NCBI GenBank assembly: GCA_030867875.1 | Contig: JAOWCC010000744.1 | Location: forward strand, 930,001-994,000 | Direction of reading: 5' to 3' | Length of the DNA stretch: 64,000 nucleotides | Source: Actinernus sp. WN-2022 | Lineage: Eukaryota; Cnidaria; Anthozoa; Actiniaria; Actinernidae | In this document: positions 33,135 through 43,599 of the stretch, in pieces | How positions within the stretch are numbered: the first letter of the stretch is position 1 | How the letters are laid out: each line of letters opens with the position of its first letter | Made by a program: the position numbers and the translations under genes | The notes under the pieces: generated by a model | Seen by the model: only the letters and a program-made list of their open reading frames with translations | What the model was told of the DNA's origin: nothing | Databases searched by the model: none

Positions 33135-34257
33135 ATGGGGTTCGAAGACCTCCTGAGAGAATTTTCTGCAAAGTTACAGTGTGCCATTTGCGGGGAGGTT
33201 TTTACGAATCCAAAAACTCTCCCGTGCCTACACAATTTTTGCCAACACTGTATCACAAGTTGGTTGGGAACGTGCTAGAAAAACCACCAGCCCTTCACAT
33301 GTCCCGAGTGCCGTTCGGTAGTGGAGCTGCTGAATGGAGATCCATCAAATCTGCGAGCATCATTCTACCTGGCTGGTTTACTGGAGCTGTACACAGCCTT
33401 GGAAACTGCCAGTTCCAGTCAGGAAAGCCCAAGAACCATGTGTGGTAATTGCGAGGAAGCTGTGGTCGTCTGTGCATTTTGTTCTGATTGCAGTGATCTT
33501 CTGTGTGCACAATGCATAGAGCTACTGACACAGAAAAGTCAAAAATACACGAAATCATCGAATCATCCCGCTACGCGAATTCAAGTCGGAAGATGTTCGA
33601 GATTTCCTACAACGACCCATGTACTGTAAGGAAGTTAGCCATGAACACAACCGACTGGAATACTTTTGTAGGTCAAAACATGCCGAAAGTGCGTTTGCCA
33701 AAAGTGTGTGACGCTAACTCACAACACACACGATTTCACAAGCATGGAGCAGGCAGCACAAGAAGCGAAAGCAGCTATGATGGAACAAGCCGAACGCATA
33801 AAGAAGGCAGTTACATATTGTCATACTGTACTGACCAGTTCACAAAACGAGTTGGCTGATACACGAAAAGAATTAGACTTAGCTCGACGCGAAGTGCACG
33901 AGAGCGTTGAAGCTGCAATTCGCAAGTTGAGAGAACACGAGGCGGAAGTGGTGGCAAAGATAGACGAGGTACAAAACAAACAAGAAACCTCGCATAGCGT
34001 CCTCCAGAAAGATTTGGAGCGGAAGATTGGCCAACTAACAAGTTATGTGCAACACGTAGAGGGTATAGTTAATAGAAACCTGAAAACCGAGGTTTTGCAA
34101 ACCCAGTCAACTACTGCTCAGCGTGGACAAGAACTGCTGGTCGCACATGAGAAACAAAGGCCACAACTACGAGAAAGTCCATCAGTGTATTACGAGACGA
34201 CTGAAAACGTTCACGAAGCTCTAAATGTTGGGAAGTTGGTGATTTCAAGCTGTGCAG
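33135..34257 (+). pseudogene. RING/B-box/coiled-coil (TRIM-like) exon, broken
   Basis: From the ATG at 33135 the first 59 codons make a C3HC4 RING: C16-x2-C19, C31-x-H33, C36-x2-C39 and C56-x2-C59. A TAG at 33276-33278 (codon 48) lies inside it without a frame change. The frame continues into a B-box1-like CGNCEEAVVV and CSDCSDLLCAQC. About 4 extra bases near 33525-33530 then shift the frame. A second shift lies in the B-box2 (near 33670), after which CRKCVCQKCVTLTHNTHDF restores the zinc pattern. From 33738 to 34257 the frame is clean and forms a charged coiled coil (EQAAQEAKAAMMEQAER, then REHEAEVVAKIDEVQ). A good donor (CAG|GTAACT) ends the exon at 34257. TRIM proteins are usually ubiquitin ligases; as read, this exon could not make the whole protein. 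Confidence 0.8.
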
Positions 34258-34897
34258 GTAACTAATCTTTTTACCTTGTTCTTGTTTTTGTAGCAAAATA
34301 TCCAACGATTTTAAATTTATTTATTTTATTTATTATAACTTTATAACTCTCCACCGTATAACGTTTCTGTTTTAAAGAAAACTAACAGATATCAATATTT
34401 GAATATTCTACTAAGTTCTTAATATTTTCTATTAATTTAATATTTTGCCTATATTACATGACAACATTTCTGGGTTGATTCGCTAAGAGCAGTGTAGTTC
34501 GAGTATACCAGCGCTAACAGCAATGCACAAAGTTTATGCTGAGATTCTTACGTAAGTGTATCGTAGTAGTATTGGATATTGTGTATTTCTGTCTCATATT
34601 TTTAAATAAAGAAAGGTTAAAATAGGTTAACACTGCTGAAAATTGCTTCGATGTAGTTTCAGTTTTTGTTCGTGCGCTGCCTACCCGCTACATAATGGCA
34701 CTTTCCAACAAAGAGCGCGCGCTCGTAACTTTATGAATGCGCAACTGAATAAACAATGTGCTCCTGCCCTTCCGACTGGAGGAATTTTTGGCAGCCATTG
34801 ATACGATACTGAAGGAAAGATCCGCGCATCATTGATATTGTAGTTTATATGCTTGTTTTTTGTATTCTCCAACATTTCAGCTTCCTTTTTAATTCAG

Positions 34898-35049
34898 GGA
34901 ATACTGGTACCATAATAGTCTCCATTGGGGAGGGGACGAGCAATCCTTTAGCGGGTTATGTTGTTTGCATTTCCTGCAGCTTGGCATCTGAAGGAGAGTC
35001 ATTTACGCAAATTCGCGAGTGCTTTGTCGTACGCTGTACTTCAGGCTAA
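34898..35049 (+). CDS. Possible short downstream exon of the TRIM-like locus
   Basis: TTTTTAATTCAG|GG at 34897/34898 is a plausible acceptor. It joins the phase-1 donor at 34257 in frame and gives about 50 residues (NTGTIIVSIGEG..., ...CFVVRCTSG), then a stop at 35047-35049. I recognise no domain in it. A filamin-type domain would be expected here in TRIM-NHL proteins, but the sequence does not look like one. It may be chance or an alternative 3' end. Confidence 0.25.
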
Positions 35050-36549
35050 TTCTGATCATCTTCGTTTGTATTTTTACTACAGTTCCTTCAGTGCTCCTTA
35101 TTAGTCTTGTGTTGTGACGTGAAGTTTACTATAACAACGGGTTTAACCCACAAAATATGTTTTGTATAACTTGATGATCACATGCGCGAGTCACTGGAGT
35201 CGTGTAAGCGATCGGACCGGCTCAGTGTGAGCATAATTATACAGTTTGATAGTTTTGGGCGGAGATAATGGCTATCAGTTTCCAAAGAGCAAGATGGTGA
35301 GAAGCAAATCATTTTCTTCTATTGGCCTTCGATAAAGTTCAAATACAATTAGCATTTACAATTACGTTCTCGATTACAGTTGATTGCCGGTGCAGTAAAC
35401 TTCACCCGGGGAGAACAGCGGTTCTTTGTGCTGGGAATCGCAAGAAAATGGCGGGAATTGGTAGGCTCATGATCAGGGAATTTACAGGGAATTTATTTAA
35501 TTTTCAAATGAAAATAAATCAGACGACTTTTGAGAAAAGACACCACAGCTCAAACAGGCTTCAGTCGCATGATGGCCCCAAAACTACAAGATATATTAAT
35601 CTAACGGCCTTGGTATTTTTATCACCCAGTAATTTAATATATTTTCCTGTCAAAGAGCTACTGTAGGTTTTCTTCTAACACTACCCTATTAGATATACTA
35701 GTTTGTATTTTTTACGTAGGTTTATTAAAAGCTGTTAAAAGATTATCATTCGGATTTCTTGTGAACATTTGAATCAGTTCTAACTTGTGTGTTTTTCAAA
35801 GAGCTCAATGTTTTTTGCTGTACGGGCTCGCGCAATTGTGATAGTTTTTCAATGTGATTTGAGGCCATGCGAGGAATTAGCGATGTAAACTTCTCGCTAA
35901 CTTGTGACAACGCTAGGGGCCCTTTTAATTACTTCGACAAAACTACAGATCAAATATAGTTCACTTGAATGCGAGAAAACTAATTCCGACAAATGTCTGA
36001 ATTAAAGTTTTAGATATGATTTTCTAGGTCAACAAAATGTTAAAGAACTTCAAAGATGTCGCACAGGACTCGCATGCATGTAGCCGAACATATGAAATCG
36101 CTGACATATCCATAAATGCAAATAGCTTCAACAAACCAACAAAGCAGGTTTCAGTTTTGGAAAAAAAGTCAAAGTTGTTTAAAAACAACTGAATTCCTAA
36201 CGAACTGTTGTACACCTGAGTGCATGAAAGCTAGTGCATGCAGCTTCTTGTTGCTAATACTTAACAAATAAAGAAGCCTTAGACGGCATGCTTTATATTG
36301 GAATACAAATCTGTATTGTTTTGTGCTTGTTTCACATCTAGTTTTTTCACTCTTCCTTATCCCAATCAGAACAGACGAGTTCGCCGTTAATTTCGACACT
36401 GATTTGGAAAGGGTGCACACATGGCGCGAAATACAGTATTTGTATGGGAATCCGATGCTAAATAATTTCCGTAATAATTTCTGAAATATTTACCGGCAAT
36501 AAACTGTAATCGAGAACGTAGTTGTAAATGCTAATTGTATTTCTGTAAA

Positions 36550-36745
36550 CTTAAGATACCAGGCAAAAGATTAACTGTTCAAAATTTGAGAGATGTAGCT
36601 GTACTGGGAAGCGAACACGATTGCACGCTTCCCAGTAGACTTTCTCAAAGTCCTTCTTAGCGTTCCACTTGGAGCAAGTCTAGCTTCCCAGCACAGTACA
36701 TCCCTCAAATTTTTATCAGTTAATATTTCACCTGGTATCTTAAAG
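36550..36745. mobile_element. 196-bp palindromic MITE
   Basis: CTTAAGATACCAGG at the left pairs with CCTGGTATCTTAAAG at the right. Inner pairs include TTTGAGAGATGTAG/GTACATCCCTCAAAT and ACTGGGAAGC/GCTTCCCAG. No coding frame. Confidence 0.8.
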
Positions 36746-37119
36746 TGCCTATATGAAGCGAAAAATCAAACCCTTTTTTAATTAATTTTAATTTTTAGTC
36801 TCCCCTTAGCCATTTTGAGGAATGAAAAATACATTTGGAGAGCGCGAACGTTATTTTTCTCCTTGTCGAAGTTATACATAATTGTCAAAAATCATGCGAC
36901 AATTTTTATTCCGTTAAAGTTGCAAATCACATGCGTGATATCAGTTGGTTTGGACATCCATATTCGTCTTCGTAAATAATACAAAATGCAGTGCTTTATT
37001 TTGTCTAATTCTCATTCTAAATATATTTTACTTGAGGGGCCTTGCTATCTGTCATATTTATTTTTCTTAAAGAAGCCTTGCCGTGGCCATATTTTGACTT
37101 TGGTGAATATAAATGTCAC

Positions 37120-37175
37120 ACCACATACAATACAATACAATATTCTTTATTTACAGAGGGAAGACACATTAACCT
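37120..37175 (-). mobile_element. LINE 3' tail fragment (ATACA repeats)
   Basis: CATACAATACAATACAATATTCTTTATTTACAGAGGG reads on the minus strand as CTCTGTAAATAAAG followed by TATTG repeats. This matches the 3' UTR end and simple-repeat tail of CR1/L2-like LINEs (compare 2548-2580). Only the tail is present. Confidence 0.45.
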
Positions 37176-37352
37176 TACATAGTTATCTAACATGACGTCA
37201 CGCATGTGATTAGCGTTATTTATAAACGGCACAGAAATAGACCAGTTCGCGGTAAATGGAGTGCATGGCACGAAATGCTGACGAAATACAGTGTTTGTAT
37301 GGGATTCGATGGGAATCCGATGCCAAATAAAATCCGTAAAATCGAAACACAG

Positions 37353-37957
37353 TAGATAAATACAATAATAATATTATTGTTAGTGACTCTGGTAATAACA
37401 GGGTTCAAGTGTTTTCAGTAGATGGAGTGTTTATTCGTAGTATTGGTGAGGGGAGAGTTGAGCGTCCTTGTGGAGTATGTGTTTGTAACCAGGGTAATAT
37501 TGTGGTGTGTAGTCGTGGAGATAAGAGAGGGGTAAAGAAGTTTAGTAGAGATGGAGTGTTTATTAGAGAGTTTGGTAACCAATATACAGCCCCATACTCT
37601 ATAACGTACACTAACGGTACATATTTTGTATCGTATGCTGATGAACATTGTATACGTGTGTTTGCCGATGATAATGGACAATTCGTTCGTCAGTTCGGTT
37701 CACATGGAGAAGGTAATGGTCAGTTTAATGGTCCCCGTGGCCTTACAGTGTATAGACACAGTTATCTACTGGTCTGTGACTATAATAATCATCGTGTTCA
37801 GGTGGTAACACAGGAAGGTGAATGTGTGAGTACATTCGGTAGTGTAGGTTCTAATCTTGGTGAGATGTTGTGTCCAGTAGACCTGACAGTTCTCCCTGAT
37901 GGCCGTACTGTGATGGTGATAGAACACAACAACGATCGTGTTCATGTATGGCGTTAG
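37353..37957 (+). CDS. NHL-repeat beta-propeller exon (C-terminal part, intact)
   Basis: A CAG at 37350-37352 gives a possible acceptor, and the frame is open to the TAG at 37955-37957 (about 200 residues). Five NHL-type repeats can be read. The first is partial (NNIIVSDSGNNRVQVFS). Blades with PCGVCVCNQGNIVVCS, APYSITYTNGTYFVSY, GPRGLTVYRHSYLLVCDYNNHRVQVV and CPVDLTVLPDGRTVMVIEHNNDRVHVW follow. The N-R-V-Q-V / H-R-V-Q-V signatures are typical. NHL propellers bind RNA or protein and form the C-terminus of TRIM2/3/71-type proteins. That fits the RING/B-box exon 3 kb upstream on the same strand. The start at 37353 is weak, because the frame is closed by a TAA at 37337 and repeat sequence abuts it. 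There is no frameshift or stop inside, unlike in the upstream exon. Confidence 0.75.
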
Positions 37958-38040
37958 TGTAGAACTGAATCCACTCTACTCTATCAACACACAATATCTA
38001 CAACCTTCAGCACGTAAGTACAACATCTACAACTGTTCCT

Positions 38041-38468
38041 ATTTATCACAACTATTCTTTTTTTGCATTTTTTACACGAGTTAGATTTTTTTCTCCGATA
38101 AAACTCGCGCGTTATTTTTTATTGCTGTCTGTTTTCTGTACAATGTTTAGTTTGAAAATGAAATGTTTTCTTCCATCCTTTTTATAACTTTTCGTTCTTA
38201 TTCTTTTATAATAGACAACAGGTTTTATTATGGATGCATTTTTCAATATTTTACTGAAACATTTATCAAACTATTCTTTTTGGGGGGGGCATTTTTACGA
38301 GTTGGATTTTTTTCTCCGATAAAACTCGCGCGTTATTTTTTATTGTTTTCTGTACAATGTTTAGTTTGAAATGTTTTCTTCCCTCCTTTTTATAACTTTT
38401 CGTTCTTATTCTTGTAAAATAGACAACAGGTTTTATTATTGATGCATTTTTCATTATTTTACTGAAAC
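38041..38468. repeat. Tandem duplication of about 220 bp in the 3' flank of the NHL exon
   Basis: Two copies start TTTATCACAACTATTC / TTTATCAAACTATTC (38041 and 38261). They share TTTTTTCTCCGATAAAACTC, GCGCGTTATTTTTTATTG, TTTTATAACTTTTCGTTC and TAGACAACAGGTTTTATTAT. The second has a GGGGGGGG run (38281-38288) where the first has TTTTTTTG. It may form part of a 3' UTR. Confidence 0.85.
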
Positions 38469-41425
38469 GACCAAGTTTGTTTGCCGTGTAAATGGGAGCT
38501 TACTATTTGTAAACTTCACTACTGATTATCGGTTTAATGTTTTCCCTGTAAACTATTTCTGTTAAATTGTCAAGAGTTCTTTTAGAACTAATTAGCTTGA
38601 CTTTACTAAAACAATTGATTATAAAAGAGGTAATTCCACTGATACAAATTGAATTTAGTTGTAGTTTCTTTGTAAAATTAATGTCAGCTAAGTTTTATTC
38701 ACATAACTGTTTCAGGTGTCTGACAAGATAAGCAATGACATTATTTTCATAAAGTAGTTCGTTTTCTTTGTTGTTGTCAAAAGTTTTCTTTGGTAATTAC
38801 ATTATTTCTTTTGATTGTTTCTTTGGTGCACATATCATAAATTCAGAGCTTTCAACCTTTATTTATTTGATTGAGAATTCTTGTCACAGACCAGTAAATG
38901 GCTTATTCCATACACTGTCTTTCTGGCGAACAAATTCTCCATTGTTGTCATGTTCATCAGGATATTAACATGCTGTTAGTGTACTAATCTTGTATGTTGT
39001 CTTGTATATAGAGTGGTGTGTACATATATTGCAGTTTGTAGTGTCAATTGATGGGGTATGTGAACTAATGTAGTTTTTTTAAACAGAAACAGCAATTTCA
39101 TTAAATGTGTATAGAGAAACAAATCCTAAAGTAAAAGATATTTTCTAGCACAATCATGATAAACCATTAATTTTGCTATTTGCTCATTGTTTTGTTATTT
39201 TGTATCAATTTAAAGTTTTGTCAATTAAATAGCTCTATTTGCATGATTGGTTACACTTGAATCCTGTTATTTTAGGAATATTGGTTTTGTATACTGTGAC
39301 TCAATTCTACTTATATGTTAGAGTATTATTTAATTATCTAAATGATATTGTCACTAAAAATGTAATGTATGTACATGTAAGGTCCTGCCAATACAATCAC
39401 GGTCAACATTCAATGTTGCTGTCCCAAAATAGCAATTGAATATTTTTGGGGGAAATACGAGCATGCACTGGAGGTCAGTGTATGTAGTTGTTTTTTTTCA
39501 CTGCAAATGTGTGAGAAGCCTGAAAATATTTTGTTTACTATTGCCTGAACTACCCTTTTTTAAAAGCCTAAAAAAAATAGGTTTAAGACTGACCCAATGC
39601 CTTTTAGAAAAAATGATGAAGATTGAAAAAAGATGGAAGAATATTTTTTTAACTACACCTCTTCTGAGCTCTCTAAATAAATATTAGTTTCTTGCCTTTC
39701 TCATTCAATTGCAAATTGTCAATCCACAACTGGTAGAGGAAAAAAGTAGTTGAATACATGAACATTTTTACGAGAGTCTTCAACTGAAGCCAACTTGGAC
39801 CAGACGTTTTTTTTGTTTAATCGACTAACCGACCGACCCATGCCACCATCATGAACCCGAGGGCAATAGTAAACAAAACATTTGATTGGGATGGCCTAAT
39901 GAAACAAATGTATATAACCTTTGTATAAAAAGAGGAATAAAATAATGTTGTTGTACAATGTACATCTATCAATTTGTTGTTTTACAATAACAGAAATGGA
40001 TTTATATAGCAGTTGTGGGTAAGATTTTAAGACGTGAGTTTGGTGATCTGTTAACAGTTTAGGGGGTGGACATGTTACCACCAAAGTGGAGGACTGGGGT
40101 CGAAAGAGCATTTTCAGAACCCCTCATTTAAATTGGAGGGTAATTCAACATTGACAATTAATAAAGGAAGGATTCAATGATTTTGGATTCCTTTAAAAAA
40201 AATATGGAGTATGGGATTTTCCAGGTAATTTTGAAACTCATCAAAATGGACAAATTATCTTACTTCAAGGCTACCTGAAAAATGAGTAACTCAATTTTTT
40301 AAATACTGTATTTCCTCACATACATGTATAAACCACAGATTTTTAACCTTTCAAATTTTGAAAGTAACGAAAATTACCTCAGGAGTGCAGCTTACAAGTT
40401 TTTACAAAAAAAATTCTGCAATTATGGCTGTAAACAATCCTGAAAATTGTGTGTGTGGGGGGGGGGGGGGGGGAAAGATAAATTTTGGGAGATTTTCATT
40501 GATGACTTCTGTCAATCTCTCTTCTGGGAGTGGGGCAACTGCCCCCGCCCTACATGACTGAAATACAATGGCAATGCTACATGTTCAACAATAGAGCACA
40601 AAGTATCTGAGTTTTTCTTGGCAAGCTCTAATTCTCCTTCGTTTTACAAAGTAAAGCTCGCTGTCCATTTGCTTGTCATCATCTCTTCCCAGGGGACTCT
40701 TCTATATTGAACTCTGATATACGTGTATTCTGCACTACTTTTTGGGGAAAATGTTTGCCTCAATCTGTACCTTTTAGGGCCTGTTACTTTTTTAGATTGT
40801 AATGTTATTTATTTTCTAATTATTACAGACTGCATTCACTTCACCTATTTATACCCTATCTTTTTTGCATTATGCAAATTAGAGCAGCCCTACTGGAATA
40901 GGGGCTACAATATATAGTGAACATACTGTAGCTGACCTTTCTCTTTTGGGGGATCTTGAGCCAATCAAATTATTTTGGTAATTATTCGTTAGGGATACCT
41001 GTGAGTGTCAATAAATGACCTGCTCCTCTGTTTATGACTGGCTAAATTCTTTTAACGATTGCATGAGACAAGTGAAAACGTCAAGATATTAAAATCACTT
41101 TATTGATGCTCCAGGGGTCAAAAATAGAAAGAAATGGGAAAGAAATAGCTATCATCATGATACAATAATAATGGCAAAATTAGATATTAGCATAAGCTAT
41201 TTGGGCCATGTCAGGCAAAAAGGACCCAGACAACAAAATGTAAATATTATTTGAATTTGCTTTTCGTTTTGTATGCATGTACATGTATGGCTATTAGGAT
41301 CTGCATCGCAAGTGCCACATTTTGCTACTTAAACAATGTTCATTTGATTTAGTTGACAAGTGAAATAGAGAACAAAATTTTATACAAGGTTTGATCGCAA
41401 TTTTAGCAGTTGCAAATGGACTGCC
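38469..41425. other. Long AT-rich region without recognised genes
   Basis: Nearly 3 kb with only short frames (60-90 codons) and no domains. A G run lies at 40457-40472. TACATGTA-type octamers become frequent from about 39.3 kb on. It may hold decayed repeats or the 3' UTR of the NHL gene, but nothing can be delimited. Confidence 0.5.
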
Positions 41426-41566
41426 TACAGTCATTCTGCCCATCATAGCTCATATGATTTTAGCAATAGTACATGTACAAGTTATCATCTGAGGATAATC
41501 CTCAGATGATAACTTATTTGTACTATTGCTAAATCATATGAGCTACGACGGGCAGAATGACTGCAG
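41426..41566. mobile_element. 141-bp near-perfect palindrome (MITE)
   Basis: TACAGTCATTCTGCCCATCATAGCTCATATG is inverted at the right as CATATGAGCTACGACGGGCAGAATGACTGCAG. The centre is GATAACTT...ATCATCTGAGGATAATCCTCAGATGAT. The arms of about 70 bp leave almost no loop. Confidence 0.9.
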
Positions 41567-42417
41567 AAAAGACATTTTTTTTTTTGGTGAAAATGTGACC
41601 ATCTTGTTCATCTTACTGTTTTACCCTTTAAAACCAGCAGGTATAAACGAATGTCGTACAACAAAATCATCCCCTATTTACTGGTCACCAGTTGATACCA
41701 GCTAATCAAAAACGATTAGCTGATCGGTCTTATCAGTTTACATAAAGTTATTATTAATTATTACAAGATTCCTAATTTGTAATCTGAGGCCTTGAATCAA
41801 AATGTGAATAATTTCACTGGCCTTGTTTAACTACTATAAAACTACAAATAGCCCTTGCCAGAACCTTGCTAATACGAGAGATATCTACATTAAAGTGTCT
41901 ATGGAAGGAACTTAACTGGTCATCTTAACCAGTCTCACACTGCACAAGCTACAGATTCCTTTCCTGTAATCCAATTCTGAATTAAACAAAGTTTAGCTCA
42001 AAAGAGTATAAATAGGCAAACTCCTATTAACCTTTGCTTACTGCTGCTAAACACAGAAAAACCAAATACGTATACCCCCTGTTTTATACAGTATGTCAAA
42101 CAACACCCCTATCAGTATGCTTGGGATTCAGGGGGGACTGCTGATTACCAGATGACACACTTCTTAGCAGGATTCATTGGGCTCTCCACGGGACACTTGA
42201 ATACTTGTGAACATTCCTTCATGCAGGTTCAATAATGTCCCAAGAACTCTGTGAACATGTGAAAACAAAACTGTTAAAATATAACACACAAGGCAGGAAT
42301 ATACAATTTCTATACAGTCATGTATTTTGTCTATCTAATAGGCCTTTTGCAGGAAACATCAAAACGCCTTTTGTAGGAAACTTCAAAACACTGATTTTGA
42401 AAGATTGACGATCGATA
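41567..42417. other. Intergenic, no gene recognised
   Basis: No domains. Two short direct repeats of GCCTTTTGCAGGAAAC...TCAAAAC near 42344-42390 look like MITE tips of the family that follows. Confidence 0.5.
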
Positions 42418-42699
42418 GGCCCTTTGCAGCTAACAAATAACGTGGTTGTAATGGAGAGCAAAAAATAACTGACTTCATTTATTTAAAGGCCTTGCAGGAC
42501 ATCGGTAATGCCTGTTTGCAAATGCTATTTTCCACCTCCAATCAATTGCTGATCTTTCTAAAATTGCGTTTTTAAAGATAGCGGCTTGCTCGAGGACTCT
42601 AGTATTCATGGCAACGCCTTTCCCATGGGGATCATGAGCTCAATTCATTCGTTAATGAAGTATTATATCAGCACATGACTGTAATAGCTGCAAAGGGCC
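42418..42699. mobile_element. 282-bp MITE (GGCCCTTTGCAGCT termini)
   Basis: GGCCCTTTGCAGCT at 42418 and AGCTGCAAAGGGCC ending at 42699 are perfect inverses. Inside is AATGCTATTTTCCACCT, also found in both copies of the 3-kb duplication (about 16568 and 19538), where GGACCTTTTGCAGGAATGC begins a related element. A diverged further copy or half-element follows to 42837 (ATTTCTGCAAACGGCCC). Confidence 0.8.
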
Positions 42700-42837
42700 T
42701 ATTGGAGGTGGAACAGACATTTCACAAACAGGTTTTGCTATAACACTATCGATCTTGTACAAGCGCCTTTCAATAAATGAAGTCAGATTTTTTTGCCATC
42801 CAGTACAATCATGTGATTGCATTTCTGCAAACGGCCC

Positions 42838-43599
42838 ATTCCTTATCCACCAGGGGCTGGTTGTTCGAAGCAAGGTTAAGCATTAACCCGGGGTTAAATC
42901 GCTAACCCAGGGTTAAATTGTACAGATTACAATTACAGATTTAGCGCTAACCCAGGTTAAAGTTATCCTTGCATGGAAAACAAAGCTCTGGAGAGCTGTC
43001 ACATGTTCTGAATTGGAACAACAAAATAATGTACAAGCTAACTCGGTCAATTGATTCAGATGCCACACTTCTATATATGGAGTGATTTAGTGTCAAAAAG
43101 AACATGTTTTCTTTTAAGTAATGGCATGTGTATGAACTGTACCCCAAGAACAATAGACCTGGCACAATCAGCATATCCGCACATACGATTTTTCTAGAAT
43201 ATGCCTTAAGTGTTGTTTGAGATGTTCACAGTCAAAGTTACAAGCGAAAATTGTAGGAGTCGATCTCTATGCTGTTGACCATTTTTACTGTGAAAACGTA
43301 AAGAAAACAAGTTTTCGAATCACAAATTTGATAACATTCGATCCCCACATACAAATTTCTCCAAAATCAAACCATAGTTTGATCAAAAATAAATTTAAAC
43401 TTCAAAAATTAATAGCTAATGAAAGTGCATTATTTCAATGGTCTTCTATTGAATGAAATTATAAGAAAGAAGAATAGAAAATTAACATCTGTTAACATTC
43501 CTTGTCATTCAACTGTTCCTTTCTTATCCGTAGCCTGTTTTAGGACCCCCTTTCTTTACTTTCTGCTTATTTTACCCCTGGATATACATGTATGGACTA
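42838..43599. other. Spacer with GGTTAA-rich repeat fragment
   Basis: GGGGCTGGTTGTTCGAAGC with clustered GGGTTAAA/TTAACCC words at 42851-42970 looks like one end of a MITE. Its other end was not found. No gene up to the satellite. Confidence 0.45.

Larger units (their letters stand above)
34258..37352. other. Repeat-filled interval between the coiled-coil exon and the NHL exon
   Basis: Holds an inverted pair CAAATACAATTAGCATTTACAA (35338) and its partner near 36510-36540, with CGTTCTCGATTACAGTT inside it. It also has the palindromic MITE at 36550-36745, and a diverged direct repeat, GAAATACAGTxTTTGTATGGGA, at 36428 and 37281. The frame at 35322-35666 spans one of these repeats. No filamin-like or further NHL coding sequence was seen. 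The interval may be a single intron or may mark a break between two loci. Confidence 0.5.

Noticed and set aside
35322..35666. 114-codon frame in the TRIM/NHL interval
   Set aside because: It overlaps a dispersed inverted repeat, has no domain, and lacks splice sites that fit the neighbouring exons.
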